In this document: piece by piece, positions 54,401-62,589 of the stretch
Numbering within the stretch: the stretch's first letter is position 1
Layout: every line of letters begins with the position of its first letter
The notes under the pieces: generated by a model
What the model saw: only the letters and a program-made list of their open reading frames with translations
What the model was told of the DNA's origin: nothing
Database searches by the model: none
NCBI RefSeq assembly: GCF_012034175.1
Contig: NZ_JAATEJ010000022.1
Location: 101,959 to 165,958, forward strand
Direction of reading: 5' to 3'
DNA from: Actinacidiphila epipremni
GTDB taxonomy: Bacteria; Actinomycetota; Actinomycetes; Streptomycetales; Streptomycetaceae
Length of the DNA: 64,000 bases
Position numbers and translations under genes: made by a program

Positions 54401-55440
54401 AGGTGCCGGACCATCTGAAGATCACCTTCCGGGTGGTGGACGAGCGGCGCCGTACGGTGGCCGAGGACAAGGACCTCACGGCGCTGAAGCTGCGCCTGAA
54501 GCCGAAGACGCGGGAGGCCATCACGCGGGCCTTCGAGCGCTCCTCGGACCCGGCGCTGGCGTCCGTGGAGCAGCGCACGGGCCTGACGGACTGGACGGTC
54601 GGCACGCTGCCGCGCACGTTCGAGACGCGGCGGGCCGGGCAGCCGGTCAAGGCGTATCCGGCGCTGGTGGACGAGGGCGCGTCGGTCGCGGTGAAGCTCT
54701 TCGACACCGAGCCGGAGCAGGCGGCGGCGATGTGGCGCGGGACGCGCCGGCTGGTCCTGCTCAACGTGCCGGTGAACCCGGCGAAGTTCGTCGCCGACCA
54801 GCTGTCCAACCAGCAGAAGCTCGCGTTGTCCCGCACCCCGCACGGCAGCGTCCAGGCGCTGTTCGAGGACTGCGCGACCGCCGCGGCGGACCGGCTCATC
54901 GCCGAGCACGGCGGCCCGGCGTGGGACGAGGAGTCCTACCGCAAGCTGTACGACGCGGTCCGGGCGGACCTGGTGGAGCTGACCGTGCGGGCGGTCCGCC
55001 AGGTGCAGCAGGTGCTGGCCGCCTGGCACTCGTGCGAGCGCCGGCTGAAGGAGACGAGGTCGCCGGCCCTGCTGGCGAACGTCGCGGACGTCCGCGAGCA
55101 GCTGGCTGGCCTGATGCATCCCGGCTTCGTGACCGAGGCGGGCCTCAAGCGCCTCCCCGACGTGCTGCGCTACCTGGTCGCCGTGGACCGCCGCCTCCAG
55201 CAGATGCCGACGGGCGTGCAACGCGACGCCACGCGCATGGAGAAGGTCCGCGAGATCCAGTCCGAGTACGCCGAGCTGCTCGCCGCGCAGCCCCCCGGCC
55301 GCCCCGTCCCCGCCGCCGTCCGCGACATCCGCTGGATGATCGAGGAGCTCCGCGTCAGCTACTTCGCCCACGCCCTGGGCACGGCGTACCCCGTCTCCGA
55401 CAAACGCCTCTTCAAGGCCCTCGACACCGCCTGGGCCTGA
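51469..55440 (+). CDS. hrpA: ATP-dependent RNA helicase HrpA
   Basis: 1323 residues, close to the usual ~1300. DEAH-box helicase: Walker A GETGSGKT from residue 97, DEAH at 194-197 (IIIDEAHERSLN), SAT in VVITSATIDP, then the second RecA domain with TNVAETSLTVPGIRYVID and QRKGRCGR. HA2/OB regions and the long DUF3418 C-terminal domain follow. It unwinds RNA and in E. coli is tied to mRNA processing and ribosome rescue. Start is the ATG of MSTYAIDD; longer frames run back through the tRNA genes. An 11-residue in-frame insert at about 935-945 comes from a repeat-like palindrome (54271-54303). Confidence 0.95.
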   Translation: MSTYAIDDLARRLPTLSLRDEQRLGRRLDGARRIRKPEAREAVFAEIGAEIERGEQRIAARAASVPEITYPQALPVSQKKDEILAAIRDHQVVIVAGETGSGKTTQIPKICLELGRGVRGLIGHTQPRRIAARTVAERVAEELRTPLGEAVGWKVRFTDQVGDRTLVKLMTDGIMLAEIQTDRELRAYDTIIIDEAHERSLNIDFILGYLAQLLPRRPDLKVVITSATIDPERFSRHFGGAPIIEVSGRTYPVEVRYRPLLEEGAEEGADTDRDQVTAICDAVDELQAEGPGDILVFLSGEREIRDTADALEKKQLRHTEVLPLYARLSSAEQHRVFQQHAGRRVVLATNVAETSLTVPGIRYVIDPGTARISRYSHRTKVQRLPIEPISQASANQRKGRCGRTSDGICIRLYDEDDFLSRPEFTDAEILRTNLASVILQMTAAGLGDIARFPFIDPPDSRNIKDGVQLLEELGALDAAQKDPRARLTQTGRKLAQLPVDPRLARMVLEAERNGCVREVMVIAAALSIQDPRERPVDKQQQADQSHARFRDEGSDFLSFLHLWTYLRGRQRDLSSSAFRRMCRGEFLNYLRIREWQDIYSQLKQVAKSMGIAVVEPKGDEDAADPVRVHQSLLAGLLSHIGLKDTDKNEYLGARSAKFAVFPGSALFKKPPRWLMSAELVETSRLWARVNAKIEPEWVEPLAQHLVKRSYSEPHWEKDQAAVMAYEKVTLYGVPLVAQRKVNYGRIDPETSRELFIRNALVEGDWRTHHQFFHDNRKLLGEVEELEHRARRRDILVDDEALFDFYDARIPEHVVSGAHFDSWWKQKRREEPELLTFEHSMLINENAEAVTKADYPDSWRQGKLKFRVTYQFEPGTDADGVTVHIPLQVLNQAVPDGFDWQIPGLREQVVTELIRSLPKPIRRHYVPAPNYAKAFLGVPHGEAQGSAVAGPDPLPSVLARELQRMVGVPVTAEDFDLAKVPDHLKITFRVVDERRRTVAEDKDLTALKLRLKPKTREAITRAFERSSDPALASVEQRTGLTDWTVGTLPRTFETRRAGQPVKAYPALVDEGASVAVKLFDTEPEQAAAMWRGTRRLVLLNVPVNPAKFVADQLSNQQKLALSRTPHGSVQALFEDCATAAADRLIAEHGGPAWDEESYRKLYDAVRADLVELTVRAVRQVQQVLAAWHSCERRLKETRSPALLANVADVREQLAGLMHPGFVTEAGLKRLPDVLRYLVAVDRRLQQMPTGVQRDATRMEKVREIQSEYAELLAAQPPGRPVPAAVRDIRWMIEELRVSYFAHALGTAYPVSDKRLFKALDTAWA
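54271..54303 (+). repeat. Palindromic repeat inserted in frame in hrpA
   Basis: The stretch CTTGGGGTCCCCCA followed by a second arm ending AGCCCAGGGG forms a compact hairpin and encodes LGVPHGEAQGS. It interrupts otherwise conserved helicase sequence. Its wording resembles repeats seen between Streptomyces genes, as I recall. Confidence 0.55.
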
Positions 55441-55510
55441 CCCCCCGCACCCCCTCGCGATCGAGTTCGACCGCACCCCCTGACCTGCTGTACAGTCTGT
55501 CCCGCAGCAA

Positions 55511-55585
55511 GGTCCTGTGGAGCAGTTTGGAGTGCTCGCCACCCTGTCAAGGTGGAGGCCGCGGGTTCAAATCCCGTCAGGACCG
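55511..55585 (+). tRNA. tRNA-Asp (anticodon GTC), second copy
   Basis: The 75 bases are identical to the copy at 51169. Flanks differ upstream except for a shared GCAAG before the gene. Confidence 0.97.
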
Positions 55586-55601
55586 CATCCCATTGCCACT
55601 G

Positions 55602-55625
55602 GCCCGCCCCCTTAAGGCGGGCCTT
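55602..55625 (+). terminator. Hairpin terminator of the second tRNA-Asp
   Basis: GCCCGCC-CCCTTAA-GGCGGGC followed by CTTT, 17 bases after the tRNA. The whole 38-base block 55597-55634 is repeated exactly at 55828-55865. Confidence 0.85.
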
Positions 55626-55640
55626 TCGCATGCCACCCCT

Positions 55641-55701
55641 GTGGAGGCCGCGCCCGCGGCGCCAGCCGCAAACAAACACAGCAAATCCCGTCAGGACCGC
55701 A
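55641..55701 (+). pseudogene. Broken tRNA-Asp 3' fragment, copy A
   Basis: It begins GTGGAGGCCGCG, as in the tRNA anticodon-stem and variable region, then has foreign bases ending AGCCGCAA, then resumes with AAATCCCGTCAGGACCGCA, the exact tRNA 3' end. No acceptor 5' half is present, so it cannot be a working tRNA. Confidence 0.75.
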
Positions 55702-55757
55702 CCCCCACCAGACACCGCCCCACCCCCCCGAAGCCGAGCCCTTCACACACCGCCCCC

Positions 55758-55818
55758 GTGGAGGCCGCGCCCGCGGCGCCAGCCGCAATCCAACAGGGCA
55801 AATCCCGTCAGGACCGCA
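55758..55818 (+). pseudogene. Broken tRNA-Asp 3' fragment, copy B
   Basis: Same 61-base organisation as copy A, 117 bases downstream: the first 31 bases and last 21 bases are identical and only the 9 bases between differ. A duplicated tRNA terminator block follows. Confidence 0.75.
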
Positions 55819-55827
55819 CACCCTCAG

Positions 55828-55865
55828 CACTGGCCCGCCCCCTTAAGGCGGGCCTTTCGCATGCC
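55828..55865 (+). repeat. Duplicated tRNA-Asp terminator block
   Basis: Exact 38-base copy of 55597-55634, including the hairpin (55833-55853). Together with the fragments it shows repeated duplication of the tRNA-Asp end. From 55866 to 56098 I see no gene. Confidence 0.85.
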
Positions 55866-56098
55866 CAGCCCTCTCCGCCCGAAGGCCGGGGCCGCACATG
55901 CCCACCCCCCCGTGAAGCCAACGCCCGCGTGCAACTCGTCGTCCTCGCCTACGCGTCAGGTCTGTTGCTGATCGGCGAGCACCCTCCCCCCGTGACCCCC
56001 TTGCGGCGCGGGAGTTCACTACCGCACCGTGGTCAAGATCCACAAGGCCGCGGCATGTGACGGGAGTCACGTAAATGTGTTCCGGGATCACGGAACCT

Positions 56099-56205
56099 GA
56101 CGCCCTCCGGAAGGGCGTCGATTTAATATGTGCAATGGCACCACGTCCGGGACGTGGTGCCAAGGCACGAAAAAGGACCGCATCGGACCCGGCGGAGTCC
56201 GATGC
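56099..56205. terminator. Three hairpins downstream of bldC
   Basis: Stems at 56099-56119 (GACGCCCT/AAGGGCGTC), 56137-56161 (perfect 11-base stem GGCACCACGTC/GACGTGGTGCC) and 56180-56205 (GCATCGGAC/GTCCGATGC). They follow the bldC stop on its strand. The last is the likely bldC terminator; the others may serve transcripts from the left. Confidence 0.7.
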
Positions 56206-56393
56206 GATCCCGGTGAAGCAGAGGTTCTACTGCGGTGTTGCGCGTGGTGTTGCGGGCGGATCCGGCGGGATCCGCGTCATGCGTGGCACTGCTGATGGAG
56301 CCGGTGGAGCTGGCCGCGGGGCGGTCCCTGATGGGGGCAGGGCGGTCGCCGCGGGCCGGACGTCGTGAAGGGGACGGCGTCCAGACGTGCTTG

Positions 56394-56600
56394 TCAGGCC
56401 TCGCTGCGCTGCTGCGGAATGCCCGCGAGCAGCGCACGTACCTCCGCCTCGCGGTAGCGGCGGTGGCCGCCCAGCGTGCGGATGGACGTGAGCTTGCCTG
56501 CCTTGGCCCAGCGCGTGACCGTCTTGGGGTCGACGCGGAACATGGTCGCGACCTCGGCAGGGGTGAGCAACGGCTCGGCATCAGGGGTGCGAGCGGTCAT
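56394..56600 (-). CDS. bldC: Developmental regulator BldC (MerR-like DNA-binding protein)
   Basis: 68 residues that match, from memory, the S. coelicolor BldC sequence throughout. It is a single winged helix-turn-helix of the MerR type (LLTPAEVATMFRVDPKTVTR, WAKAGKLTSIRTLGGHRRYR) without an effector domain. BldC binds direct repeats cooperatively and holds back sporulation genes during vegetative growth. The genes to the left (helicase) and right (hypothetical, vdh, pur) are the same as in S. coelicolor. The ATG has AAGGAGG-type sequence 5-11 bases before it. Confidence 0.97.
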   Translation of the reverse strand: MTARTPDAEPLLTPAEVATMFRVDPKTVTRWAKAGKLTSIRTLGGHRRYREAEVRALLAGIPQQRSEA

Positions 56601-57044
56601 GAGCGGCCTCCTTGAGAGAACCGAACCAGCGCGGTTCTTTCCTCTGAATTCTGCACCTTGACCCGCGTTGCCCGAAATGGCAGACGCAGGCCGAGTCGGT
56701 AATAGGACGAACGGCTTGTCCTCGGCACTACAACTACACCATCCGTCCAGCCGCGTCGGCCAAACCGATGGATTTGCCCTCTCAGGTGTTCAAGCTCGGC
56801 GGAAGCCGATGGACCATGCCATAACGGACAGTCACGCGAGCGTGACGATCAGTCACAGGACGATCATCTGCAACATCCCCACCTTCGAATCGAGCCCGAG
56901 GCGGACCCGTTGTCCCATTTTGGCATGACACATGGTGATGCAGGCAAGACTCCAGGTACGTGCTCTCCGTCACCCTTGACCCGAAAGCCCGAAAAGCCCC
57001 CCGCCCGGGGAGCCCAACGCCCGCCCGCCGCAAGAGGAGTTGAG
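56601..57044. promoter_or_regulatory. bldC upstream region with a 16-base palindrome
   Basis: The 444-base region has lower GC than its neighbours and no convincing gene. It contains GTCACGC-GA-GCGTGAC at 56831-56846, a perfect palindrome, with a further GTCAC half nearby at 56852. It probably holds the bldC promoter and control sites. Confidence 0.55.
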
Positions 57045-57893
57045 TCAGCTGGAGAACTGCAGCTCGCGCACCGCCCGCCACCGCTCGGTCAGCCGCTCGT
57101 ACGCCACCCCCGCCGCCGCGGAGTCGCCGGCCCGCAGCGCCGCCAGGCCCTCCGCGACATCCGCCGCCGAGCGGTCCTCGGCCAGCGCGTCCGGGCCCAT
57201 GACGTGCACGAGGCCGCCGTAGTCCAGCTCCACCAGCGAGCGCGGGTGGAACTCCTCCAGCCAGCGCCCGACGTCCACGAGCCCGTCGACGAGCGGACCC
57301 CCGTCGTCCAGCGCGTCCTTGAGCACCCGCAGGCCCCGCGCCACCCGGCGCCGCGCCTGCACCATGGGCGTCCGGTAGCGCATCACCGGCTCCTTGGACT
57401 CCCCGGCGCCCGCCGGCTCGTACTCCCGCTCCTCGTCGGCGACGAGCACGAACCACCGCACCGGTACGTGCCAGGTCGCGGTGCGGATCCACGGCCGCGC
57501 GTCGGGGTTGCGCTCGCGCCAGGAGTCGTGGTCGGCGGCGGCCTGCCGGCGCACCACCGGCGGCAGCATCGCGTCCAGCACCGACGGCGGCAGCTGCTGC
57601 CCGAACTGCTCCAGCGCCAGCCACCCGCGCAGCCTGGTCCGCCACGGGCAGACGTGCGTCACCCCGCCCACGACGGCGACGAAGGCGTCCGCGCTCTCGT
57701 GCACCGGCACGGCGATCGGCGGCACCGGCACCAGCCCGGCGAGCGACTGCCGCAGCTCGTCCTGTGCGGTCCGGCAGGAGCCCGCGGCGGCGTAGCGGTA
57801 CCAATGGCCGCGTTCGGGCTCGGGAAAGGCCGCCAGCGGCTCGTAGACGCGCAAATACGCCGCGTACGGGACCACTACCGGTGAACCGCCCAC
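57045..57893 (-). CDS. Conserved actinobacterial hypothetical protein between bldC and vdh
   Basis: 282 residues from a GTG with GAGGGAGCGG upstream. I recognise its position (the gene between bldC and valine dehydrogenase in Streptomyces) but not a function. It is soluble, with no signal peptide. Visible segments include PYAAYLRVYEPLAAFPEPER, VTHVCPWRTRLRGWLALEQF, IRTATWHVPVRWFVLVADEE and VARGLRVLKDALDDGGPLVD. The first half has a beta-rich pattern, the last ~100 residues are helical. The longer frame starting at 58025 adds an Arg/Gly-rich leader without support. Confidence 0.85.
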   Translation of the reverse strand: MGGSPVVVPYAAYLRVYEPLAAFPEPERGHWYRYAAAGSCRTAQDELRQSLAGLVPVPPIAVPVHESADAFVAVVGGVTHVCPWRTRLRGWLALEQFGQQLPPSVLDAMLPPVVRRQAAADHDSWRERNPDARPWIRTATWHVPVRWFVLVADEEREYEPAGAGESKEPVMRYRTPMVQARRRVARGLRVLKDALDDGGPLVDGLVDVGRWLEEFHPRSLVELDYGGLVHVMGPDALAEDRSAADVAEGLAALRAGDSAAAGVAYERLTERWRAVRELQFSS

Positions 57894-58190
57894 GCCCGCT
57901 CCCTCGCGCCGCCGTGCCGCCCACGGCCCTCTGCGTCGATCGTCCCACGCCGCCCGGCGCCCCGGACGTGATCCGGGCCACTGGCGGCACCCGCGGCCCG
58001 TACCCGGCGCGGCCCCCGCGGACACCGGCGGAACACGGGATCACGCCTACGGGCGACCCGCCCACTGCGCGGCCCCCGCAGGGCCTACGCTGTCGCCATC
58101 GAATCCGGGCCCTCGAACCCCTCCGCCACCCGTACGGGGGGCGCGAGGCACCCACAGGACTGGCACCACTGGACTATGGGAGTCACCACC

Positions 58191-59339
58191 GTGACCGACG
58201 TACGACAGACCGACGTACGACCGACCGCGCAGCCGGCGGCCGTACGCGAGACCGGGAGTGTCATCGCCAAGCTGTTCCGATCGGAACAGGGCGGGCACGA
58301 GCAGGTCGTTCTCTGCCAGGACCGCGACTCGGGCCTCAAGGCCGTCATCGCGATCCACTCCACCGCCCTGGGCCCCGCCCTCGGCGGCACCCGCTTCTTC
58401 CCCTACGCCTCCGACGAGGCCGCCGTCGAGGACGCGCTCAACCTCGCCCGCGGCATGTCGTACAAGAACGCGCTGGCCGGCCTCGACCACGGCGGCGGCA
58501 AGGCCGTGATCATCGGCGACCCGGACACCGGCAAGACCGAGCAGCTGCTGCTCGCCTACGGCCGCTTCGTCGCCTCGCTCGGCGGACGCTACGTCACCGC
58601 CTGCGACGTCGGCACGTACGTGGCCGACATGGACGTCGTCGCGCGGGAGAACCGCTGGACGACCGGCCGCTCGCCCGCCAACGGCGGGGCCGGCGACTCC
58701 TCGGTGCTCACCGCGTGGGGCGTCTTCCAGGGCATGCGCGCCGCCGCCCGGGTCCAGTGGGGCGAGCCGACGCTGCGCGGGCGCCGGGTCGGCATCGCCG
58801 GCGTCGGCAAGGTCGGCAAGCACCTGGTGACGCATCTGCTCGACGACGGCGCCGAGGTCGTCGTCACCGACGTACGGCCCAGCGCCGTGGAGGCCATCAC
58901 CGACAAGCACCCCGAGGTCGGCGTGGTCGGCGACGCCGAGGTGCTGGTGCGCACCCCGCTGGACGTGTACGCGCCCTGCGCGCTGGGCGGCGCCCTGGAC
59001 GACGCGACGGTCGGCGCGCTGACCGCGACGGTGGTGTGCGGCGCGGCCAACAACCAGCTCGCCCACCCCGGCGTCGAGAAGGACCTGGCCGGCCGCGGCA
59101 TCCTCTACGCGCCCGACTACGTCGTGAACGCCGGCGGCGTCATCCAGGTCGCGGACGAACTGCACGGTTTCGATTTTGACCGGGCCAAGGCGAAGGCGAC
59201 CCGGATCTTCGACACCACCCTGGCGATCTTCGAGCGGGCCGCGGCCGACGGGGTGCCGCCCGCGGTGGCCGCCGACCGGCTCGCCGAGCACCGGATGGCG
59301 GAACTTACACCCTCGGCGCAATGGCTGCGCCCACAGTGA
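58191..59339 (+). CDS. vdh: Valine (branched-chain amino acid) dehydrogenase
   Basis: 382 residues. NAD-dependent oxidative deamination of valine, leucine and isoleucine, feeding branched-chain acyl-CoA precursors. The catalytic Lys lies in LDHGGGKAVI, the substrate region in HSTALGPALGGTRFFPYAS, and the NAD site is GIAGVGKVGKHL. I chose the GTG at 58191 (VTDV...) because GGGAG sits 8 bases before it and the S. coelicolor protein begins with MTDV; an ATG 15 bases upstream has no ribosome site. Stand-alone gene, divergent from the hypothetical gene. The N-terminal 25 residues are variable. Confidence 0.95.
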   Translation: MTDVRQTDVRPTAQPAAVRETGSVIAKLFRSEQGGHEQVVLCQDRDSGLKAVIAIHSTALGPALGGTRFFPYASDEAAVEDALNLARGMSYKNALAGLDHGGGKAVIIGDPDTGKTEQLLLAYGRFVASLGGRYVTACDVGTYVADMDVVARENRWTTGRSPANGGAGDSSVLTAWGVFQGMRAAARVQWGEPTLRGRRVGIAGVGKVGKHLVTHLLDDGAEVVVTDVRPSAVEAITDKHPEVGVVGDAEVLVRTPLDVYAPCALGGALDDATVGALTATVVCGAANNQLAHPGVEKDLAGRGILYAPDYVVNAGGVIQVADELHGFDFDRAKAKATRIFDTTLAIFERAAADGVPPAVAADRLAEHRMAELTPSAQWLRPQ

Positions 59340-59589
59340 CGCACGTGACCGAATGCACGGCCCGATAGCAAGTTCGCGCTAGAAGCAGGTAAAATCGGGC
59401 CTGACCAGGCAGGACAGGGTGGGAAACGGCCCCTGATCCGACGCGCGTCGTGCGGGCGACGTACCGTGCGGCGTCGGAAGCAGGTACCGTTGAGGCCCTA
59501 CGGACACGTCTCCGCGAAGAGACCGTCCGCATCATGAACGCGTGTCAAGACTCGGGGCCGCTGAGCCCCGCCGTTAAGGGGGTCGAGCC

Positions 59590-59862
59590 ATGGGGCGCGG
59601 CCGGGCCAAGGCCAAGCAGACGAAGGTCGCCCGCCAGTTGAAGTACAACACTGGCGGCACGGACCTTGCGCGTCTGGCCGACGAGCTGGGCGCATCGCCG
59701 TCGAGGCCGGTTAATCCGGAGCCTGTCGACGATGACGACGAGTTGGACGACGACGACCCGTACGCCCAGTACGCGGATCTCTACAACGACGACGACGAGG
59801 ACGAGGAGGACGACCAGTCCTCCGGCTCACCCTCTGCGTCGTCGCAGCGTCGTCGCGCTTGA
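59590..59862 (+). CDS. DUF3073 family small acidic protein
   Basis: 90 residues. The N terminus is basic and conserved (MGRGRAKAKQTKVARQLKYN), then a short helix DLARLADELG, then a very acidic tail with runs of Asp/Glu, and a basic end SSQRRRA. This split charge is the DUF3073 hallmark in actinobacteria. Function unknown; nucleic acid or ribosome binding is possible. Position between vdh and purM is conserved. The 250 bases upstream likely hold the promoter. Confidence 0.92.
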   Translation: MGRGRAKAKQTKVARQLKYNTGGTDLARLADELGASPSRPVNPEPVDDDDELDDDDPYAQYADLYNDDDEDEEDDQSSGSPSASSQRRRA

Positions 59863-59887
59863 CGCGGCAACGACACCACCTGCGGTG

Positions 59888-59924
59888 ACCCGGTCGGGGG
59901 CGTCCAGCCTCTGACCGGGTTTTC
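59888..59924. terminator. Hairpin between DUF3073 gene and purM
   Basis: ACCCGGTC...GACCGGGT followed by TTTTCC; serves the plus-strand gene and may also end the purF-purM transcript from the other side. Confidence 0.75.
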
Positions 59925-59931
59925 CGTGCCC

Positions 59932-61020
59932 TCACCCCGCGTAGTCGCCGATCAGCTGTACGGCCGGGTCGCCGGTCTGCCGCTCGGTGACCTCGCCGGC
60001 CACCCATGCCTCGACGTCCCGGTCGTCCAGCACGCTCAGCGCGACGTCCACCGACTCCTGCGGCACCACCGCGACCATGCCGACGCCCATGTTGAGGGTG
60101 CGCTCCAGCTCCGAGCGCTCGACCCGGCCGGCGATCCCGACCAGCCCGAAGATCGGCGAGGGCACCCACGAGCCGCGGTCCACGGTCACCGTCAGATGGT
60201 CCGGCACGACCCGGGCCAGGTTGCTGGCGAGCCCGCCGCCGGTGACGTGCGCGAACGCGTGCACCTCGGTCATCCGGGTGAGCGCCAGGCAGTCCAGCGC
60301 ATAGATCCTGGTGGGCTCCAGCAGCTCCTCGCCGAGCGTCCGGCCCAGCTCCGGGATCTGCCGGTCCAGCTCCCAGCCGTCGCCCTCGTTCAGCACATGC
60401 CGCACCAGGCTGTACCCGTTCGAGTGAAGTCCGGAGGACTCGATCGCGATCACCGCGTCACCCGTACGGATGCGGTCCGCGCCCAGCAGCTGATCGGCCT
60501 CGACGACACCGGTGCCGGCGCCCGCGATGTCGAAGTCGTCCGGGCCCAGCAGCCCCGGGTGCTCGGCGGTCTCGCCGCCGACCAGGGCGCAGCCGGCCAG
60601 CACGCAGCCCTCGGCGACGCCCTTGACGAGGGCGGCGATCCGCTCGGGGTGGACCTTCCCGACGCAGATGTAGTCGGTCATGAACAGCGGCTCGGCCCCG
60701 CACACCACCAGGTCGTCGACGACCATGCCGACCAGGTCGTGGCCGATGGTGTCGTAGACGCCCATCCGGCGGGCGATGTCGACCTTGGTACCGACGCCGT
60801 CGGTCGCGGTCGCCAGCAGCGGGCGCTCGTAGCGCTTGAGGGCGGAGGCGTCGAACAGGCCCGCGAAGCCGCCGATGCCGCCGACGACCTCGGGGCGGCT
60901 CGCCTTGCGGACCCACTCCTTCATCAGGTCGACCGCGCGGTCGCCCGCCTCGATGTCGACGCCCGCGGCGGCGTAGCTGGCACCGGAGGCAGCGGGGGTG
61001 GCGCCGGATGTCTCAGGCAT
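59932..61020 (-). CDS. purM: Phosphoribosylformylglycinamidine cyclo-ligase
   Basis: 362 residues from the ATG of MPETSG; a GTG three codons upstream is possible. AIR synthetase closes the imidazole ring using ATP in step five of purine synthesis. Signatures are YAAAGVDIEAGDRAVDLMK, TDGVGTKVDIARRMG, HDLVGMVVDDLVVCGAEPLF, ALVGGETAEHPG and HVTGGGLASNLARVVPDHL. It follows purF by 51 bases in the same direction, forming a purF-purM operon. Confidence 0.97.
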   Translation of the reverse strand: MPETSGATPAASGASYAAAGVDIEAGDRAVDLMKEWVRKASRPEVVGGIGGFAGLFDASALKRYERPLLATATDGVGTKVDIARRMGVYDTIGHDLVGMVVDDLVVCGAEPLFMTDYICVGKVHPERIAALVKGVAEGCVLAGCALVGGETAEHPGLLGPDDFDIAGAGTGVVEADQLLGADRIRTGDAVIAIESSGLHSNGYSLVRHVLNEGDGWELDRQIPELGRTLGEELLEPTRIYALDCLALTRMTEVHAFAHVTGGGLASNLARVVPDHLTVTVDRGSWVPSPIFGLVGIAGRVERSELERTLNMGVGMVAVVPQESVDVALSVLDDRDVEAWVAGEVTERQTGDPAVQLIGDYAG

Positions 61021-61071
61021 GGGTGGCACTTTCGGGTCGGGAAGCGTGTGGGGTGGCCCGGGGTCGGGCGC

Positions 61072-62589
61072 TCACGGCCTGCGCAGCGCGTCGGCCGCGT
61101 CGGCGCCGCCGGCCAGCTCGACCTCCAGCAGCTGCTTGCCCAGCAGCTCGGGGTCGGGCAGGTCCATCGGGTACTCGCCGTCGAAGCAGGCCCGGCACAG
61201 ATCGTTCTTGGGGATCGTGGTCGCCTCGACCATCGCGTCCAGCGAGATGTACGCGAGCGAGTCCGCGCCGAGCGAGGCGCCGATCTCCTCGACCGTCATC
61301 CCGTTGGCGATCAGCTCGGCGCGGGTGGCGAAGTCGATGCCGAAGAAGCACGGCCACTTCACCGGCGGCGAGGAGATCCGTACATGCACCTCGGCCGCGC
61401 CCGCCTCGCGCAGCATCCGCACCAGGGCCCGCTGGGTGTTGCCGCGGACGATCGAGTCGTCCACGACGACCAGCCGCTTGCCGCGGATGACCTCCTTGAG
61501 CGGGTTGAGCTTGAGGCGGATGCCGAGCTGCCGGATGGTCTGCGAGGGCTGGATGAAGGTCCGGCCGACGTAGGAGTTCTTGACCAGGCCCGAGCCGTAC
61601 GGGATGCCGCTCGCCTCGGCGTAGCCGACCGCGGCCGGCGTGCCGGACTCGGGCGTGGCTATGACGAGGTCGGCCTCGACCGGCGCCTCGGCGGCGAGCC
61701 GGCGGCCCATCTCGACCCGGGAGAGGTAGACGTTGCGGCCGGCGATGTCGGTGTCGGGGCGCGCGAGGTAGACGTACTCGAAGACGCAGCCCTTGGGGCG
61801 GGCCGCGGCGAAGCGGGAGGTGCGCAGGCCCTGCTCGTCGATCGCGACCAGCTCGCCGGGCTCGATCTCCCGGACGAAGGTCGCGCCGCAGATGTCCAGG
61901 GCGGCGCTCTCGGAGGCCACGACCCAGCCGCGCTCCAGCCGGCCCAGCACCAGCGGGCGGATGCCCTGCGGGTCGCGGGCGGCGTAGAGGGTGTGCTCGT
62001 CCATGTAGACCAGGCTGAAGGCGCCCTTGATCCTCGGCAGCACCTGCGGGGCGGCGTCCTCCACGGACAGCGGGGTGCCGTCCTCGGCGGTCTGCCCGGC
62101 CAGCAGCGCGGTGATCAGGTCGGTGTCGTTGGTCGCGGCGACCTTGGTGGCCCGGCCCGGGGTCTGCGGCAGGTCGGCGACCATCTCGGCGAGCTCGGCG
62201 GTGTTGACCAGGTTGCCGTTGTGGCCGAGCGCGAGGGAGCCGTGGGCGGTCGCCCGGAAGGTCGGCTGGGCGTTCTCCCACACCGAGGCGCCGGTGGTGG
62301 AGTAGCGGGCGTGGCCGACCGCGATGTGGCCGGTCAGCGAGCTGAGGGAGGTCTCGTCGAAGACCTGGGAGACCAGGCCCATGTCCTTGAAGACCAGGAT
62401 CTGGGAGCCGTTGCTCACTGCGATGCCCGCGGACTCCTGTCCGCGGTGCTGCAGGGCGTACAGCCCGAAATAGGTGAGCTTGGCGACCTCTTCGCCGGGG
62501 GCCCAGACACCGAAGACGCCACACGCGTCCTGGGGGCCCTTCTCTCCGGGGAGCAGGTCGTGGCTGAGTCGTCCGTCACCACGTGGCAC
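61072..62589 (-). CDS. purF: Amidophosphoribosyltransferase
   Basis: 505 residues from a GTG. It catalyses the first committed step of purine synthesis. A 22-residue propeptide ends before the catalytic Cys23 (DACGVFGVW), the N-terminal nucleophile of the glutaminase domain. The PRPP site is VVVDDSIVRGNTQRAL. Cys residues in WPCFFGIDF and NDLCRACFDGEYP fit the [4Fe-4S] ligands of the B. subtilis-type enzyme. First gene of the purF-purM operon. Confidence 0.97.
   Translation of the reverse strand: MPRGDGRLSHDLLPGEKGPQDACGVFGVWAPGEEVAKLTYFGLYALQHRGQESAGIAVSNGSQILVFKDMGLVSQVFDETSLSSLTGHIAVGHARYSTTGASVWENAQPTFRATAHGSLALGHNGNLVNTAELAEMVADLPQTPGRATKVAATNDTDLITALLAGQTAEDGTPLSVEDAAPQVLPRIKGAFSLVYMDEHTLYAARDPQGIRPLVLGRLERGWVVASESAALDICGATFVREIEPGELVAIDEQGLRTSRFAAARPKGCVFEYVYLARPDTDIAGRNVYLSRVEMGRRLAAEAPVEADLVIATPESGTPAAVGYAEASGIPYGSGLVKNSYVGRTFIQPSQTIRQLGIRLKLNPLKEVIRGKRLVVVDDSIVRGNTQRALVRMLREAGAAEVHVRISSPPVKWPCFFGIDFATRAELIANGMTVEEIGASLGADSLAYISLDAMVEATTIPKNDLCRACFDGEYPMDLPDPELLGKQLLEVELAGGADAADALRRP

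Noticed and set aside
55641..55865. CRISPR array
   Set aside because: Only two or three imperfect units with tRNA-derived sequence; no regular repeat-spacer structure and no cas genes.
55552..55971. Plus-strand frame across the tRNA-Asp fragments
   Set aside because: Its internal repeats (VEAAPAAPAA) only reflect duplicated tRNA DNA; it starts inside a tRNA gene.
53250..56060. 936-residue plus-strand frame across hrpA and the second tRNA-Asp
   Set aside because: It is a different frame of hrpA, runs through a tRNA and has no recognisable domain.
56668..56928. 86-residue plus-strand frame upstream of bldC
   Set aside because: Codon usage lacks the strong third-position GC of real genes here and it has no ribosome site; the region is better read as regulatory.
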